Shown: positions 24,445-33,554, numbered from the stretch's first letter. The stretch is 64,000 nucleotides of DNA from Phaeobacter gallaeciensis DSM 26640 (GCF_000511385.1 NC_023139.1:45816-109815); one strand, 5' to 3'. A program made the numbers and translations. The notes: a model not told the origin generated them from the letters alone.

Positions 24445-25209
24445 TCAAGCGCCGAACATTCTGATGGAAACACCTGCATCGATCAGGTTGCTTCGGATCT
24501 TCGAACCCATTGCCAATGCACCACTGGTGTCTCCGTGCAAACAGACCGTATCCACGCGGCACGGCAGGCGTTTTCCAGATTTTGTAATGACAGCCTGATC
24601 TTTTAGCATCTTCAAGATCCGCTCGGCCGCATAGTCAGCATCCTCAATCACAGCGCCCGGCTTTTTGCGGTCCACCAGGGTCCCGTCTTCTTCATACTCA
24701 CGATCAGCATAAATCTCCCCGACCCAGGTGCAGTCCAATTCCTTGGCAGCTTGCTCCATGGCGGTCGACGCAATGGCCATCAGAATGATGTCCGGCTGGA
24801 CCGCCAGGGCCGCCTGGAAACAGGCCCGTGCAACACTGATGTCTTCCGATGCGATGTTGCCCAAAGCGCCATGCAGCTTCAGATGCCGGACCGAACCGTC
24901 GGCAAGCCGCGCCATCGCCTGGGCAGCACCCAGCTGATAGCCAATCATATTGCTCAGCTCTTCAGCAGAAAAGTTCATCCTGCGCCGTCCGAAGCCTGCC
25001 AGGTCCGGAAAGCCCGGATGCGCCCCGATTCCGGTCCCCTTTCGAACCGCAATCTCCATTGTACGCGCCATGATATTCTGATCACCGGCATGAAACCCGC
25101 AGGCAATATTCGCCGAGGACACAATGTCCATCAGGGCGGCGTCATCACCCATTTTCCAGGCCCCGAACCCCTCACCGAGGTCCGAATTGAGGTCAACCGT
25201 ATTTGCCAT
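24445..25209 (-). CDS. pxpA: LamB/YcsF family protein, 5-oxoprolinase subunit A-like
   Basis: 254 residues with the full family pattern: V-D-L-N-S-D-L-G-E-G-F-G at the N-terminus, N-I-A-C-G-F-H-A-G-D near residue 34, G-A-H-P-G-F-P-D near 62, H-L-K-L-H-G-A-L near 107 and V-C-L-H-G-D near 224. PxpA normally works with PxpB and PxpC in ATP-dependent 5-oxoproline opening; neither partner is nearby. Here it ends a minus-strand run after a TAXI-TRAP importer, a neighbour pairing that suggests a carbohydrate- or lactam-type substrate brought in by that transporter. The 24303-24444 stretch downstream holds no gene; a weak CCTGAAAA/TTTTTCAGG hairpin overlaps the flavodoxin stop. Confidence 0.82.
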   Translation of the reverse strand: MANTVDLNSDLGEGFGAWKMGDDAALMDIVSSANIACGFHAGDQNIMARTMEIAVRKGTGIGAHPGFPDLAGFGRRRMNFSAEELSNMIGYQLGAAQAMARLADGSVRHLKLHGALGNIASEDISVARACFQAALAVQPDIILMAIASTAMEQAAKELDCTWVGEIYADREYEEDGTLVDRKKPGAVIEDADYAAERILKMLKDQAVITKSGKRLPCRVDTVCLHGDTSGALAMGSKIRSNLIDAGVSIRMFGA

Positions 25210-25239
25210 GTCAGATTTTCCTTCGCTTCCCGGATCTTG

Positions 25240-27150
25240 TCATTCAGTCTTTTGCGCAGCGCCGTGCGGGCTCTGTTTTGCACTTACAACAAACAGCGCC
25301 AGCAGACACAGGCCGGCAGCATCACTCCAGACAGCTGCCGGATGCAGGCCCGATGGAATAAGGCACAGGGCACCGCCTATCCCCAAGATGACACGGAACA
25401 TGCCGCTTCTTTTCCCGAAGAAATACCCCACGAAACTGGCGGTTACCATGAAGATCCCGACCAATGCCGTTGCAATCGCCCACAGCGCCGACAGCAGGTC
25501 ACCTTCCAGTATCAAACCCGGAGCAAACAAAAACAAAAACGGCACCAAATAGGCAGGCCAGGCCAGTTTCATCGCTTCTTTGCTGGTCGCCCAGGCAGAC
25601 GCGTCGGCAATATTCGCCGCCGCAAAAGACGCTAGCGCCACAGGCGGTGTGATCATCGACATTAAGCCGAAATAGAATACAAAGAGATGCGCTGAAATCA
25701 CCGGCACCCCGTATTCGATCAGCGCCGGAGCAACCAACGTTGCCAGCAGGATATAGACCCCAACAGTCGGCATCCCCATACCCAGCACAATCGATATCAC
25801 CGCCGTGATAAGCGCAAGAACCAACAGGCTGCCGCCACTTGCCGTAATGATGTGCAACGTCAGGTTAAATGCCAGACCGGTTATGTTTAGAATGCCAATG
25901 ATCAGGCCCGCCGCAGCGCATACAAGGATCAATCCGATGGCTGCCTTACCGGCCGCTGCAACAGATTCCAGGATCTGGGAAGGGCGAATTCTCCTGCCCT
26001 TATAGCCAAAAACAAAGCTTCCCGCCAAAAGCACCAGGGTGGAAATCACCGCTGACCGCTCCGGGCGCATGTTCAGGGCGAACAGGGTGTAGATCAGCAC
26101 CGCAAATGGCAGGATGAAATGCCACCCCTGACGCAAAGCCTCGCGACTGCTTGGGATTTCAGCCTCGTCAACCTTGGCAACGCCGCGTTTCGCAGCGGTC
26201 AGATCTACATTGATGAAGATCGCGCAGTAATACAGCAGCGCAGACGGCAAGGCTGCCAGCATGACAGCCGAATAATCAACGCCAATAAAGTCCGCCATGA
26301 TAAATGCAGCGGCCCCCATGACAGGCGGTACCAGCTGGCCCCCGGTCGACGCGACCGCCTCGACAGCTGCTGCATATTTGCTTTGAAACCCGGATTTTTT
26401 CATCATCGGGATTGTCACAACACCTGTCCCGACGACATTACCAACGGCAGATCCGGAAATTGAGCCGAACAGGGCTGAGGCTGACACCGCAACCTTGGCA
26501 GGACCGCCACGGAAACGGCCCATCCCTGACAACGCCAGGTCATTGAAAAAATCTGCCGCACCGCAGGCGGTCAAAAACTGTCCGAATAGAAGATATGGGA
26601 CAACAATGACGACCGCCACCTTCAGCGCCGACCCGAGAATGCCGTTTGCATCCAGACTGAGGTAGATAACCAGCTCATCCCAGTACGTCGGGCGGCTCTG
26701 GAGGTCGCCGGGGAAAAGATGCCCCCAGAGCCCGTAGGCTAAAAATATTAGCACTACGATGAGAATCCCGGTCCCCGCCGCCCGCCGCAAAAGCACAAGC
26801 AGCGCACCCAGCAGAACACAGCCAATAACTACCAGCCGTGGCGGCACAAACGGAGCATCCATTGACAACTGAACAAAATACACCGCGACGAACCCGCCGG
26901 TAGCAAGGCAGGCAGCAGCGATGGAAGCGCAGCCCAGCCTGACCGCGTTGGTAGTGGCGGTCTGAGCCATGCTCAAAAAGCCAGATGCCAGCCCAAGAGC
27001 AAAGACTGCCACCAGCAGCTGGGCGTCGTAAACGGACAGGCCCGCATAGCGGTGCAGGTTAGCTGCGTAGCTAACTGAGAGGGCTACAATCAGCCCTCTC
27101 AGAATCTGGTTACCCCATGCCAGCGCAGCGGTTTCAGAAGGTTCAGTCAT
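25240..27150 (-). CDS. TRAP transporter fused permease (TAXI-type 4TM-12TM)
   Basis: About 636 residues of almost continuous hydrophobic segments. The N-terminal third corresponds to the DctQ-like small subunit and the remainder to the DctM-like large subunit, with the conserved G-S-I-S-G-S-A-V-G-N-V-V-G-T-G motif near residue 210 and G-M-G-M-P-T-V-G-V-Y near 455. The final segments lack similarity and may be an extension. ATG 27150 is preferred over the GTG three bases upstream. The solute receptor gene follows upstream on the same strand, only 20 bp away, making a complete TAXI-TRAP system driven by an ion gradient. Confidence 0.9.
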   Translation of the reverse strand: MTEPSETAALAWGNQILRGLIVALSVSYAANLHRYAGLSVYDAQLLVAVFALGLASGFLSMAQTATTNAVRLGCASIAAACLATGGFVAVYFVQLSMDAPFVPPRLVVIGCVLLGALLVLLRRAAGTGILIVVLIFLAYGLWGHLFPGDLQSRPTYWDELVIYLSLDANGILGSALKVAVVIVVPYLLFGQFLTACGAADFFNDLALSGMGRFRGGPAKVAVSASALFGSISGSAVGNVVGTGVVTIPMMKKSGFQSKYAAAVEAVASTGGQLVPPVMGAAAFIMADFIGVDYSAVMLAALPSALLYYCAIFINVDLTAAKRGVAKVDEAEIPSSREALRQGWHFILPFAVLIYTLFALNMRPERSAVISTLVLLAGSFVFGYKGRRIRPSQILESVAAAGKAAIGLILVCAAAGLIIGILNITGLAFNLTLHIITASGGSLLVLALITAVISIVLGMGMPTVGVYILLATLVAPALIEYGVPVISAHLFVFYFGLMSMITPPVALASFAAANIADASAWATSKEAMKLAWPAYLVPFLFLFAPGLILEGDLLSALWAIATALVGIFMVTASFVGYFFGKRSGMFRVILGIGGALCLIPSGLHPAAVWSDAAGLCLLALFVVSAKQSPHGAAQKTE

Positions 27151-27170
27151 CACCCCAGACCCCGCAGCGC

Positions 27171-28127
27171 TTAATGCGACATCCCTGCCTGTTGATAATA
27201 CTGGGCCGCAGCCGGGTGGTACGCGAGGCCGCCCATGTCGGGTGCCATTTTACTGGGGTCAAACCGGGCAAAGGTTTTGAAGATGCTGCGAACCTTCTCA
27301 GGATTGTCGTGGATAAAGGCCACGATGGGGGCGATCGTCTCATCCGAAACATGAGCGCCAGCCAGCAGCACATAGTCGTAGAACATCATGTTCGTATCGG
27401 TCTCGACTCCGGGGGCAGATCCAGCCGGGACGTTATCGATGTAAGCCGTTGGGACAAACTCTCTGACACCGGCCAGCGCTTCCGGTGTGTTCTCCAAACC
27501 CAGCCAGCGGATTCCAATGGCTGCATCTGCCTCGCGGGTTTTGCCGCCGGCCAGCGCAAAGAACGCCACCTCAGCCGTCCCGGAAATCAAGTCATCCACG
27601 CCATTCGGAACCGATGGCACATTATCAAGCTGCATCTCATCAATGCTCAGGCCGCCGCCGGCAAGAATGGCATCGACCTGAGGCCGCAAAGTTGGTTGCG
27701 CCGTGTATCCGTAGGTTATCGATTTGCCCTTGGCGTCGGCGACCATGGTCATACTGCTGGCCTTGTTGACCATGAACCCATAAGCCGAGCCGCCCATTGC
27801 CGCCACAAGACGAAGATTGCCCAGTTGCCGCCCCTCAAACGCACCCGTCCCGCCTGCAGCGGCGGAAAAATCTGGGCTAGGCGCCAGCAACAGATCCAGT
27901 CGGGAATTATCCACCAGCGGCATCGTCTGACCCGAGCCGCCAAACGACTGAACACGCACGTCATAGCCGAGTTCTTCTGACAGAAGCTTTGCAAATCCTG
28001 CATTCGCTGCATAGTTTTGCGATCCTTGTTTGCTGGCCCCGATGCCGATGCTCTGGGCCTCTGCCGTGGCTGCAATGGCCAAAGAACCCAAAAAGCACAT
28101 CGCCAGTTTCTTGATGTTACCGAACAT
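27171..28127 (-). CDS. TAXI-family TRAP solute-binding protein, exported
   Basis: 318 residues with a signal peptide (M-F-G-N-I-K-K then hydrophobic core and A-T-A-E-A cleavage near residue 24). The mature protein opens S-I-G-I-G-A-S-K-Q-G-S-Q-N-Y-A, and ends L-A-Y-H-P-A-A-A-Q-Y-Y-Q-Q-A-G, the usual TAXI end. The ATG at 28127 follows GGGAGGGA; an earlier in-frame ATG at 28157 is before that site. It serves the adjacent fused permease. Having a signal peptide sets it apart from the two cytoplasmic TAXI-like proteins elsewhere in the window. Confidence 0.88.
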   Translation of the reverse strand: MFGNIKKLAMCFLGSLAIAATAEAQSIGIGASKQGSQNYAANAGFAKLLSEELGYDVRVQSFGGSGQTMPLVDNSRLDLLLAPSPDFSAAAGGTGAFEGRQLGNLRLVAAMGGSAYGFMVNKASSMTMVADAKGKSITYGYTAQPTLRPQVDAILAGGGLSIDEMQLDNVPSVPNGVDDLISGTAEVAFFALAGGKTREADAAIGIRWLGLENTPEALAGVREFVPTAYIDNVPAGSAPGVETDTNMMFYDYVLLAGAHVSDETIAPIVAFIHDNPEKVRSIFKTFARFDPSKMAPDMGGLAYHPAAAQYYQQAGMSH

Positions 28128-28417
28128 AGATATCCCTCCCGTGTCGGGTTGGCTCATGTTTCTTGGAAAAGCTCGATGGCTCCCTGCACGCTATCTGCGC
28201 CATGGAGCACGGGCAAACTATGCCAACCCTTATGATGGAGGAAAGCTTGGCCCAGTTTCATATACAATAATAATACAATAATTTCCCAAAAACATATCAT
28301 ATAATGTATGATTTAGCTGTCCTGCATTAAGTGCTGCCCCTGGCTTGCCTGCACGATACGGACGGCCGCCCCCGCCAGTTTTCTGGCAAGGGCGCGGCCG
28401 GAATTGCAGCTTGCCTG
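28128..28417 (-). promoter_or_regulatory. Probable promoter region of the TAXI-TRAP operon
   Basis: 290 bp without a gene. An AT-rich core (28256-28315) holds ACAATAATTTCCCAAAA at 28275-28291, whose complement TTTTGGGAAATTATTGT resembles the GGGAAAA-type motifs at 15158, 17188 and 21219, plus the short inverted repeat CATAT-CATATAATGTATG. Candidate site for one of the IclR regulators. Confidence 0.4.
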
Positions 28418-29257
28418 CTACGCGCCAGGAACCGGAAGGCCCAGAAGCGACCGGGCTTCCATCCAGGTTGCCACCGGACGGCAGTATCGATGGCAAACCT
28501 CAGCGGTTCGTGCAACCAACGCCGCATTTGACGGCGCAAGCGTTTCCCGGTCCAAACGAATATTGTCTTCCAGACCGGTACGGGCGTGTCCACCTGCCGC
28601 AACAGACCATTCATTCAGCTCCAGTTGATGGCGGCCGATACCTGCGGCACACCATTCAGATTCCGGCGCGAGCCGTTCCATCGTCTTCACATAGTAATTG
28701 AACACATTCTTGTCCGCCGGCATCGAATTCCGGACCCCCATGACAAACTGAACATACAGTTTTCCAGGAAGCTTGTTCGCCTTGCTCATCGCAACCGCTT
28801 GGTGAATGTGGCTCAGGTCAAAAGCCTCGATCTCGGCGGTGACAGAGTATTTCTTCATCTCATCCGCCAGCCATTCGACCAAATCCGGCGGATTGTCATA
28901 GGTCCGGTTGGGGAAGTTGGTGGACCCGACCGACAAAGATGCCATATCGGGCCGAAGCGGAAGACTGCCGCCGCGTTCACGCCCTGCCCCCGACCGGCCG
29001 CCGGTAGAGAACTGAACAATCATACCCGGGCAATGTTCATTCAGCCCTTCCAGCAGACGGCCGAACCTTTCCGGATCGGATGTCGGCGTGCCGTCATCAT
29101 TGCGAACATGGCAATGGGCAATCGACGCACCGGCCTCGAAGGCGGCCTGTGTGCTTTCAATCTGTTCCGAAACTGTGATCGGCACAGCCGGGTTGTCTGA
29201 TTTCTGCGGCAAGGAGCCGGTGATCGCCACACAGATGATGCAAGGTTTTTGCGTCAT
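28418..29257 (-). CDS. Beta-keto acid cleavage enzyme (BKACE/Kce family)
   Basis: 279 residues with the family's zinc-binding H-C-H (His48, His50) in A-G-A-S-I-A-H-C-H-V-R, the S-T-G-G-R-S-G-A-G block and V-G-S-T-N-F, plus E-I-E-A-F-D near residue 142. BKACE enzymes condense a beta-keto acid with acetyl-CoA and split it into acetoacetate and a new acyl-CoA. It starts 4 bp after the hydroxyquinol dioxygenase stop, so it is in the same operon. Since that pathway yields 3-oxoadipate, a beta-keto acid, conversion to succinyl-CoA plus acetoacetate is a plausible job. Conserved family is clear; the substrate is inferred. Confidence 0.85.
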   Translation of the reverse strand: MTQKPCIICVAITGSLPQKSDNPAVPITVSEQIESTQAAFEAGASIAHCHVRNDDGTPTSDPERFGRLLEGLNEHCPGMIVQFSTGGRSGAGRERGGSLPLRPDMASLSVGSTNFPNRTYDNPPDLVEWLADEMKKYSVTAEIEAFDLSHIHQAVAMSKANKLPGKLYVQFVMGVRNSMPADKNVFNYYVKTMERLAPESEWCAAGIGRHQLELNEWSVAAGGHARTGLEDNIRLDRETLAPSNAALVARTAEVCHRYCRPVATWMEARSLLGLPVPGA

Positions 29258-29261
29258 TGCC

Positions 29262-30137
29262 TCACCCCTCCGACTTTTCCGGCACCATCACAAAATCAAA
29301 CGGCGATCGCCACTTGGTATCTCCCCCTTCATTTTCGACAAACGGCGCCACCAGCGTCGATTTCACACCAAAGACCGCATCGGATTTCAGATATTCGTCC
29401 TCCCCCGCAAAGGTATGAGTCACAATTTTTTCATACCCCGGCGCCGTGACCATGTAGTGCATATGCGCCGGTCGATAGGGATGCCGGTCAAGCTGGATAA
29501 GCAGTTTACCCACTGGCCCGTCGTGGGGAATTGGATAGGAGACCGGTTTCACACCTTTGAAGTGGTACGCACCGTCCGTCCCTGTGGTGAAGACACCGCG
29601 ATTGTTCCACCTCGGCTGAATCCCGGGCTGCTGCACATCATAAAAGCCATCCTCATTGTCACACCAGACATCAATCCGCGCGCCTTCGACAGGGTTTCCG
29701 TCCAGATCAACAACGCGGCCTTCAAACAGGCAGGACTGCCCTTTGCCATCCAGGGAAATATTGGCTCCCATCTCGTATTCAGGTGCGTTTTCAACGTGGA
29801 ACGGGCCAAGAACCGTATTCTCGGTCGCGCCTTCCGGGCGGCGGTTGTTGATGGCATCTGTCAGCATGGAAAAGCCCATGACATCGCTCAGCAGAATGAA
29901 TTCCTGCCGGTTTTCATCGCAGATCTGCCCCGTCGAAGTCAGAAAATCGATTGCGACATCCCATTCGTCCTGGCGCAGTTCAACGTCTTTGGCGAACTGG
30001 TGGAGATGCTGTATCAGCGACGCCCAGATCTGGGCCAGCCGGGCATCCGCCTTTGATCCGTTGCGCCCCAGCACAGCTTCAACAGATGACTCTTCAGTGA
30101 AGTAGTCAATTTTGGAAAGATCAACCAAATTGGACAT
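29262..30137 (-). CDS. Hydroxyquinol 1,2-dioxygenase-type intradiol dioxygenase
   Basis: 291 residues with an N-terminal helical dimerisation domain (about 1-100) and a beta-sandwich catalytic domain. The Fe(III) ligands are Tyr166 (D-G-F-Y-D-V-Q-Q), Tyr201 (V-S-Y-P-I-P-H-D-G-P), His225 and His227 (R-P-A-H-M-H-Y). The P-I-P-H-D-G-P segment and length are typical for hydroxyquinol rather than catechol 1,2-dioxygenases. It would open 1,2,4-trihydroxybenzene to maleylacetate. Maleylacetate reductase and a phenol hydroxylase are encoded upstream in the same direction, which supports the call. Confidence 0.9.
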   Translation of the reverse strand: MSNLVDLSKIDYFTEESSVEAVLGRNGSKADARLAQIWASLIQHLHQFAKDVELRQDEWDVAIDFLTSTGQICDENRQEFILLSDVMGFSMLTDAINNRRPEGATENTVLGPFHVENAPEYEMGANISLDGKGQSCLFEGRVVDLDGNPVEGARIDVWCDNEDGFYDVQQPGIQPRWNNRGVFTTGTDGAYHFKGVKPVSYPIPHDGPVGKLLIQLDRHPYRPAHMHYMVTAPGYEKIVTHTFAGEDEYLKSDAVFGVKSTLVAPFVENEGGDTKWRSPFDFVMVPEKSEG

Positions 30138-30162
30138 GGGTTATACCTCTATTTGATGTATG

Positions 30163-31197
30163 TCAGCGCGCGTGGATTTTCTCGGGTGGCAGCTGCCGCA
30201 GAGACAACAGCTCAATCCCGGTTTTTTCCGTAAACAATCCCCATAGGCCACGCCGCGCGAACAGCATGACCGCAATCCCAAGACAGCCCAAAACGATCAG
30301 GTAGACCGTGCCGTAATCAGCCAGCGTGCGTTGCAGGAAATAGAAAACGATCACTCCGACGATTGGTCCCGGCAGCGTACCGATCCCGCCAATCACCGTT
30401 ATGAAGATGACGAACGCCGTCCAGTCCACGACCGAAAAGGCGGCCTCGGGGGTGACGCGTGTGATCTGAATGAAAAGAAGTGCACCGCACAAACCGGCTC
30501 CAAATGCTGTAAGCATGAAGACCCAGGCCTTCAGACGGATCGGATTCACCCCGACAGAGCGCGCGGCTTCCTCATTGTCGCGCAACGCCTGCAACCCAAG
30601 ACCCATCCGGGATTTCAGGAACCAATATGCTGCTGCGAGCGTTGCAAGCGCGAGGCTCAGAGCAAGCCAATAAGTCAAGGCATCAGACGCCGCAGAAGAG
30701 CTGCCGCCGAGCCAGGCCTTGATTTCAGGCACCCCTGTCATAGCCTTGGTGGTGCCTTTGGGCAGCGAGGTCCCGGTCCCGCCTCCAAGGGCTTTCCATT
30801 GGGCGAGGCAGAGACGGGTGACCTCCGCGACGACCCATGTGCCGATCGCAAAATAGGCACCAGCCAGTCGGAACGAAAAGAATGCCATCGGGATTGCCAG
30901 CAGCATGGCGGCAATGCCGCCGACCACAATCCCGACCAAAGGGTCCATTCCCAGCAGGATAACGCAGGCAAACATGGCATATGCCCCGACACCGACAAAC
31001 GCCTGCTGTCCAACGGACACCAGCCCGGCAAAACCTGCCAGCAAATTCCAATTTTGCGCCAGGATCAAAAGTGTCAGCACCCCGAACAGATCCTGAACCA
31101 GTGCACGCGATCCGATGACCGGCACCAGAAACAACAGAACGACCCCGGCCAAACCAGCCAGCTGCAGAACACGGGTAATATTCCTAGGATTGGACAT
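30163..31197 (-). CDS. Branched-chain-amino-acid-type ABC transporter permease (LivM-like)
   Basis: 344 residues, hydrophobic, with the EAA-type region (N-E-E-A-A-R-S-V-G-V-N-P-I-R-L-K) near residue 238 and G-G-I-G-T-L-P-G-P-I-V-G near 285 as in LivM. ATG 31197 has GAGGTGG upstream; the ORF extends in frame to 31326 but that part overlaps the LivH gene. Second permease of a five-gene importer of the HAAT family, which commonly imports aromatic acids as well as amino acids. Its position between the hydroxyquinol dioxygenase and reductase suggests uptake of the pathway's substrate. Confidence 0.88.
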   Translation of the reverse strand: MSNPRNITRVLQLAGLAGVVLLFLVPVIGSRALVQDLFGVLTLLILAQNWNLLAGFAGLVSVGQQAFVGVGAYAMFACVILLGMDPLVGIVVGGIAAMLLAIPMAFFSFRLAGAYFAIGTWVVAEVTRLCLAQWKALGGGTGTSLPKGTTKAMTGVPEIKAWLGGSSSAASDALTYWLALSLALATLAAAYWFLKSRMGLGLQALRDNEEAARSVGVNPIRLKAWVFMLTAFGAGLCGALLFIQITRVTPEAAFSVVDWTAFVIFITVIGGIGTLPGPIVGVIVFYFLQRTLADYGTVYLIVLGCLGIAVMLFARRGLWGLFTEKTGIELLSLRQLPPEKIHAR

Positions 31198-31207
31198 TGC
31201 AGCCACC

Positions 31208-32071
31208 TCAGTCATTTGCACGGGGGAACAGTCCGCGCGGGCGAACAAGAAGGACGGCAATAAAGGCGATATGCCCGGACAGGATTTGCCATTCGGGATT
31301 GATCGCTGCGCCCAGGGCCTGGGCAACGCCGATAATCACCCCGCCAGCCAGCGTGCCCCACAGCGACCCAAGACCGCCGATAATGACCGCCTCAAAGGCA
31401 TAGAGCAGGCGGGCCGGTCCAATGCTCGGGTCGAAATTGGCACGGATACCAAGGTAAAGGGCGGCGATTGTTGCAACCACCATTGCAATGCCTGTGGCCA
31501 CCGCAAACACGTTGTTCGGGCGTATGCCCATCAGGCCAACCGTTTCACGATCATCCGAAGTTGCGCGGAAGGCGCGGCCCAATTTGGTCCGGTAAAAGAT
31601 CTGGTTGAGCGCAAAGATCACGGCGACAGCGGACACAAACGTCAGAAGCGGCATCACCCCGACTGTTACCGGGCCTAGGCTCACGGATTGCGCCTCGATC
31701 GCCCCGGCGGTCAACTTTTGACTGTCAGCAGAGAACAGCTCCAACAATCCATTCTGGATCACCACAGAGAGACCGAACGTCACCAGCAAGGGCGGCAGGA
31801 TATCTTCTCCCAGCACCCGATTCAGCAGATAGGTCTGCAATCCCCATCCCACCGCAAACATCACTGGACAGGCAAGAAGCAAAGCAACAAAGGGGCTGAG
31901 GTTCAACGCAGTTGCGATGGACAGAATGACAAAGGCAGCAAGGACGATCAGATCGCCATGCGCCAGATTCACAAGCCGCATGACACCAAAAACCAGACTT
32001 AGACCAGCCGCAAATAGCGCATACAGGCCCCCGAGCAGAACGCCTTGGACAATTGTATCGATGACAATCAT
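31208..32071 (-). CDS. Branched-chain-amino-acid-type ABC transporter permease (LivH-like)
   Basis: 287 residues with the LivH start (Q-G-V-L-L-G-G-L-Y-A-L-F-A-A-G-L-S-L-V-F-G-V-M), an R-A-T-S-D-D-R-E-T-V-G-L-M-G-I loop that contacts the ATPase, and G-G-L-G-S-L-W-G-T-L-A-G-G near residue 240. Start overlaps the stop of the preceding ATPase gene (ATGA), indicating translational coupling. Inner membrane. Confidence 0.9.
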   Translation of the reverse strand: MIVIDTIVQGVLLGGLYALFAAGLSLVFGVMRLVNLAHGDLIVLAAFVILSIATALNLSPFVALLLACPVMFAVGWGLQTYLLNRVLGEDILPPLLVTFGLSVVIQNGLLELFSADSQKLTAGAIEAQSVSLGPVTVGVMPLLTFVSAVAVIFALNQIFYRTKLGRAFRATSDDRETVGLMGIRPNNVFAVATGIAMVVATIAALYLGIRANFDPSIGPARLLYAFEAVIIGGLGSLWGTLAGGVIIGVAQALGAAINPEWQILSGHIAFIAVLLVRPRGLFPRAND

Positions 32072-32781
32072 GCGCTCACTCCAAAATATGCGTTATGGAT
32101 CTCGTCGCGGGACAGCTCATCTGGGCGCCCCTGCAAGGTGACCCTGCCTTCCATCATGCAGTACACACGGTCGGCGACCTTCATCGCCTGACCGATGTCC
32201 TGTTCGACAACCACCACAGAGGCCCCGCGTTCTTTGATTTTCGGAAAGGAGGCGTAGATCTCCTTGATCACCACCGGTGCCAGACCCAGGCTCAATTCGT
32301 CACACAACAGAACCTCGGGGTTCGACATCAGCGCCCGCCCGATCGCCACCATCTGCTGCTGCCCGCCCGACAGCGCTGTGCCCGGATGGTTTCGACGGTC
32401 TTTGAGGGCTGGTACGATATCGTAAACAGTCTCCAGATTCCAAACCCCGTTGCCTGTGCGGGTATGCGCGCCGATCAGCAGGTTTTCCTCTACGGTCAGC
32501 GAGGGAAACAACCTGCGGCCCTCAGGTACCATGGAAATACCCCTGCCCAACACTTCAGGCGCGGACAAGCCCCCGATGCTTTCACCCTGCAACCTGATCG
32601 CATCCGGGGCGGTCTTCAAAAGCCCGGTTATCGCGCGCATCAACGTGGACTTCCCGGCCCCGTTGGCTCCGATAATGGCGATAGTTTCACCCTGTTTGAC
32701 GTCGATATCGACGCCAAACAGGGCTTGGAAATCACCGTAATGCGCCGTGAGTCCGTGAGTGGATAAAATCGGCTCCATCAT
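32068..32781 (-). CDS. ABC transporter ATP-binding protein (LivF-like)
   Basis: 237 residues. Walker A G-A-N-G-A-G-K-S-T near residue 39, signature L-S-G-G-Q-Q-Q near 139, Walker B V-L-L-C-D-E-L-S near 160. The Q-G-E-S-I-G-G-L region and I-S-M-V-P-E-G-R-R-L-F-P-S-L-T mark it as LivF. It overlaps LivG-like and LivH-like genes at both ends, so the four cytoplasmic and membrane components are tightly coupled. Confidence 0.9.
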   Translation of the reverse strand: MMEPILSTHGLTAHYGDFQALFGVDIDVKQGETIAIIGANGAGKSTLMRAITGLLKTAPDAIRLQGESIGGLSAPEVLGRGISMVPEGRRLFPSLTVEENLLIGAHTRTGNGVWNLETVYDIVPALKDRRNHPGTALSGGQQQMVAIGRALMSNPEVLLCDELSLGLAPVVIKEIYASFPKIKERGASVVVVEQDIGQAMKVADRVYCMMEGRVTLQGRPDELSRDEIHNAYFGVSA

Positions 32782-33497
32782 ACTTCGAGTCCCAAATAGA
32801 TTTCCCGGACAGCCGGGGCGTTCATCACTTCGTAAATGCCGCCAACCATGATATTTTCGCCAAAGTTCAGCACCATCAGCCGGTCCACCACCGACGTCAG
32901 CGCGTGCAGCACATGTTCAATCCAGATAATGGACGTGCCCTGGCTATGGATGTCCTTGATGGTCTTGATCAGGTCGCCGCATTCGCCATCTGTCAGCCCT
33001 CCAGCGATTTCATCCAGCAGGATCAGCTTTGGCGATGTTGCCATCGCCCGGGCCAGCTCCAGGCGCTTGCGCTGAAGCAGCGATAGCCCGCCAGCCATGT
33101 CCCGCGCACTAGGCGCAAGTCCGGTTTTTTCCAGGATCGACATGCAGAACTCACTGGCCTCGCTGCCGCGGTGCGCTCCGCCGAACTGAGCCGCGACCAT
33201 AAGGTTCTCGAACACGCTCAGATGATTGAACGGCTGGGGGATCTGAAAAGAGCGTCCAACTCCTGCCTGCACCCGCTCCATCGGCGACCAATGCGAAACG
33301 TCCGTCCCATCCAGAAGAATCTGCCCCTCATCCGGTTTGATGTTGCCGGCAATCAGGTTGAACAGTGTCGATTTTCCGGCGCCGTTGGGACCGATAATGC
33401 CCAGGGCTTCCCCGGTTTGAACCTCCAGGGACACGCCGTCCGTGACTTTCAGCGCGCCAAAGGATTTGGAAACAGATTTTAGCGTCAGGATCGACAT
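32778..33497 (-). CDS. ABC transporter ATP-binding protein (LivG-like)
   Basis: 239 residues. Walker A G-P-N-G-A-G-K-S-T near residue 37, the LivG-typical G-V-G-R-S-F-Q-I-P-Q-P-F Q-loop near 80, Walker B L-I-L-L-D-E-I-A-G-G near 160, and I-W-I-E-H-V-L-H-A-L with the switch His. The signature A-G-G-L-S-L-L-Q-R-K differs from LSGGQ: the last positions are L-S-L-L. Partner of the LivF-like subunit. Separated from the binding-protein gene by a hairpin at 33521-33547. Confidence 0.88.
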   Translation of the reverse strand: MSILTLKSVSKSFGALKVTDGVSLEVQTGEALGIIGPNGAGKSTLFNLIAGNIKPDEGQILLDGTDVSHWSPMERVQAGVGRSFQIPQPFNHLSVFENLMVAAQFGGAHRGSEASEFCMSILEKTGLAPSARDMAGGLSLLQRKRLELARAMATSPKLILLDEIAGGLTDGECGDLIKTIKDIHSQGTSIIWIEHVLHALTSVVDRLMVLNFGENIMVGGIYEVMNAPAVREIYLGLEV

Positions 33498-33520
33498 GCA
33501 CGCCTCCGAACATGAGAATG

Positions 33521-33547
33521 GGCACCGGTGCGGTTTGCTCCGGTGCC
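33521..33547 (-). other. Intercistronic hairpin between binding-protein and LivG-like genes
   Basis: GGCACCGG / CCGGTGCC, 8-bp perfect stem with an 11-nt loop and no T-run. Placed directly after the binding-protein gene on the minus strand, it may stabilise that transcript end so that the receptor is made in excess over the membrane parts. Confidence 0.5.
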
Positions 33548-33554
33548 ACCGGCC

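Noticed and set aside
31688..32002. Plus-strand frames over the Liv-type ABC genes
   Set aside because: Shadows of well-supported minus-strand transporter genes.
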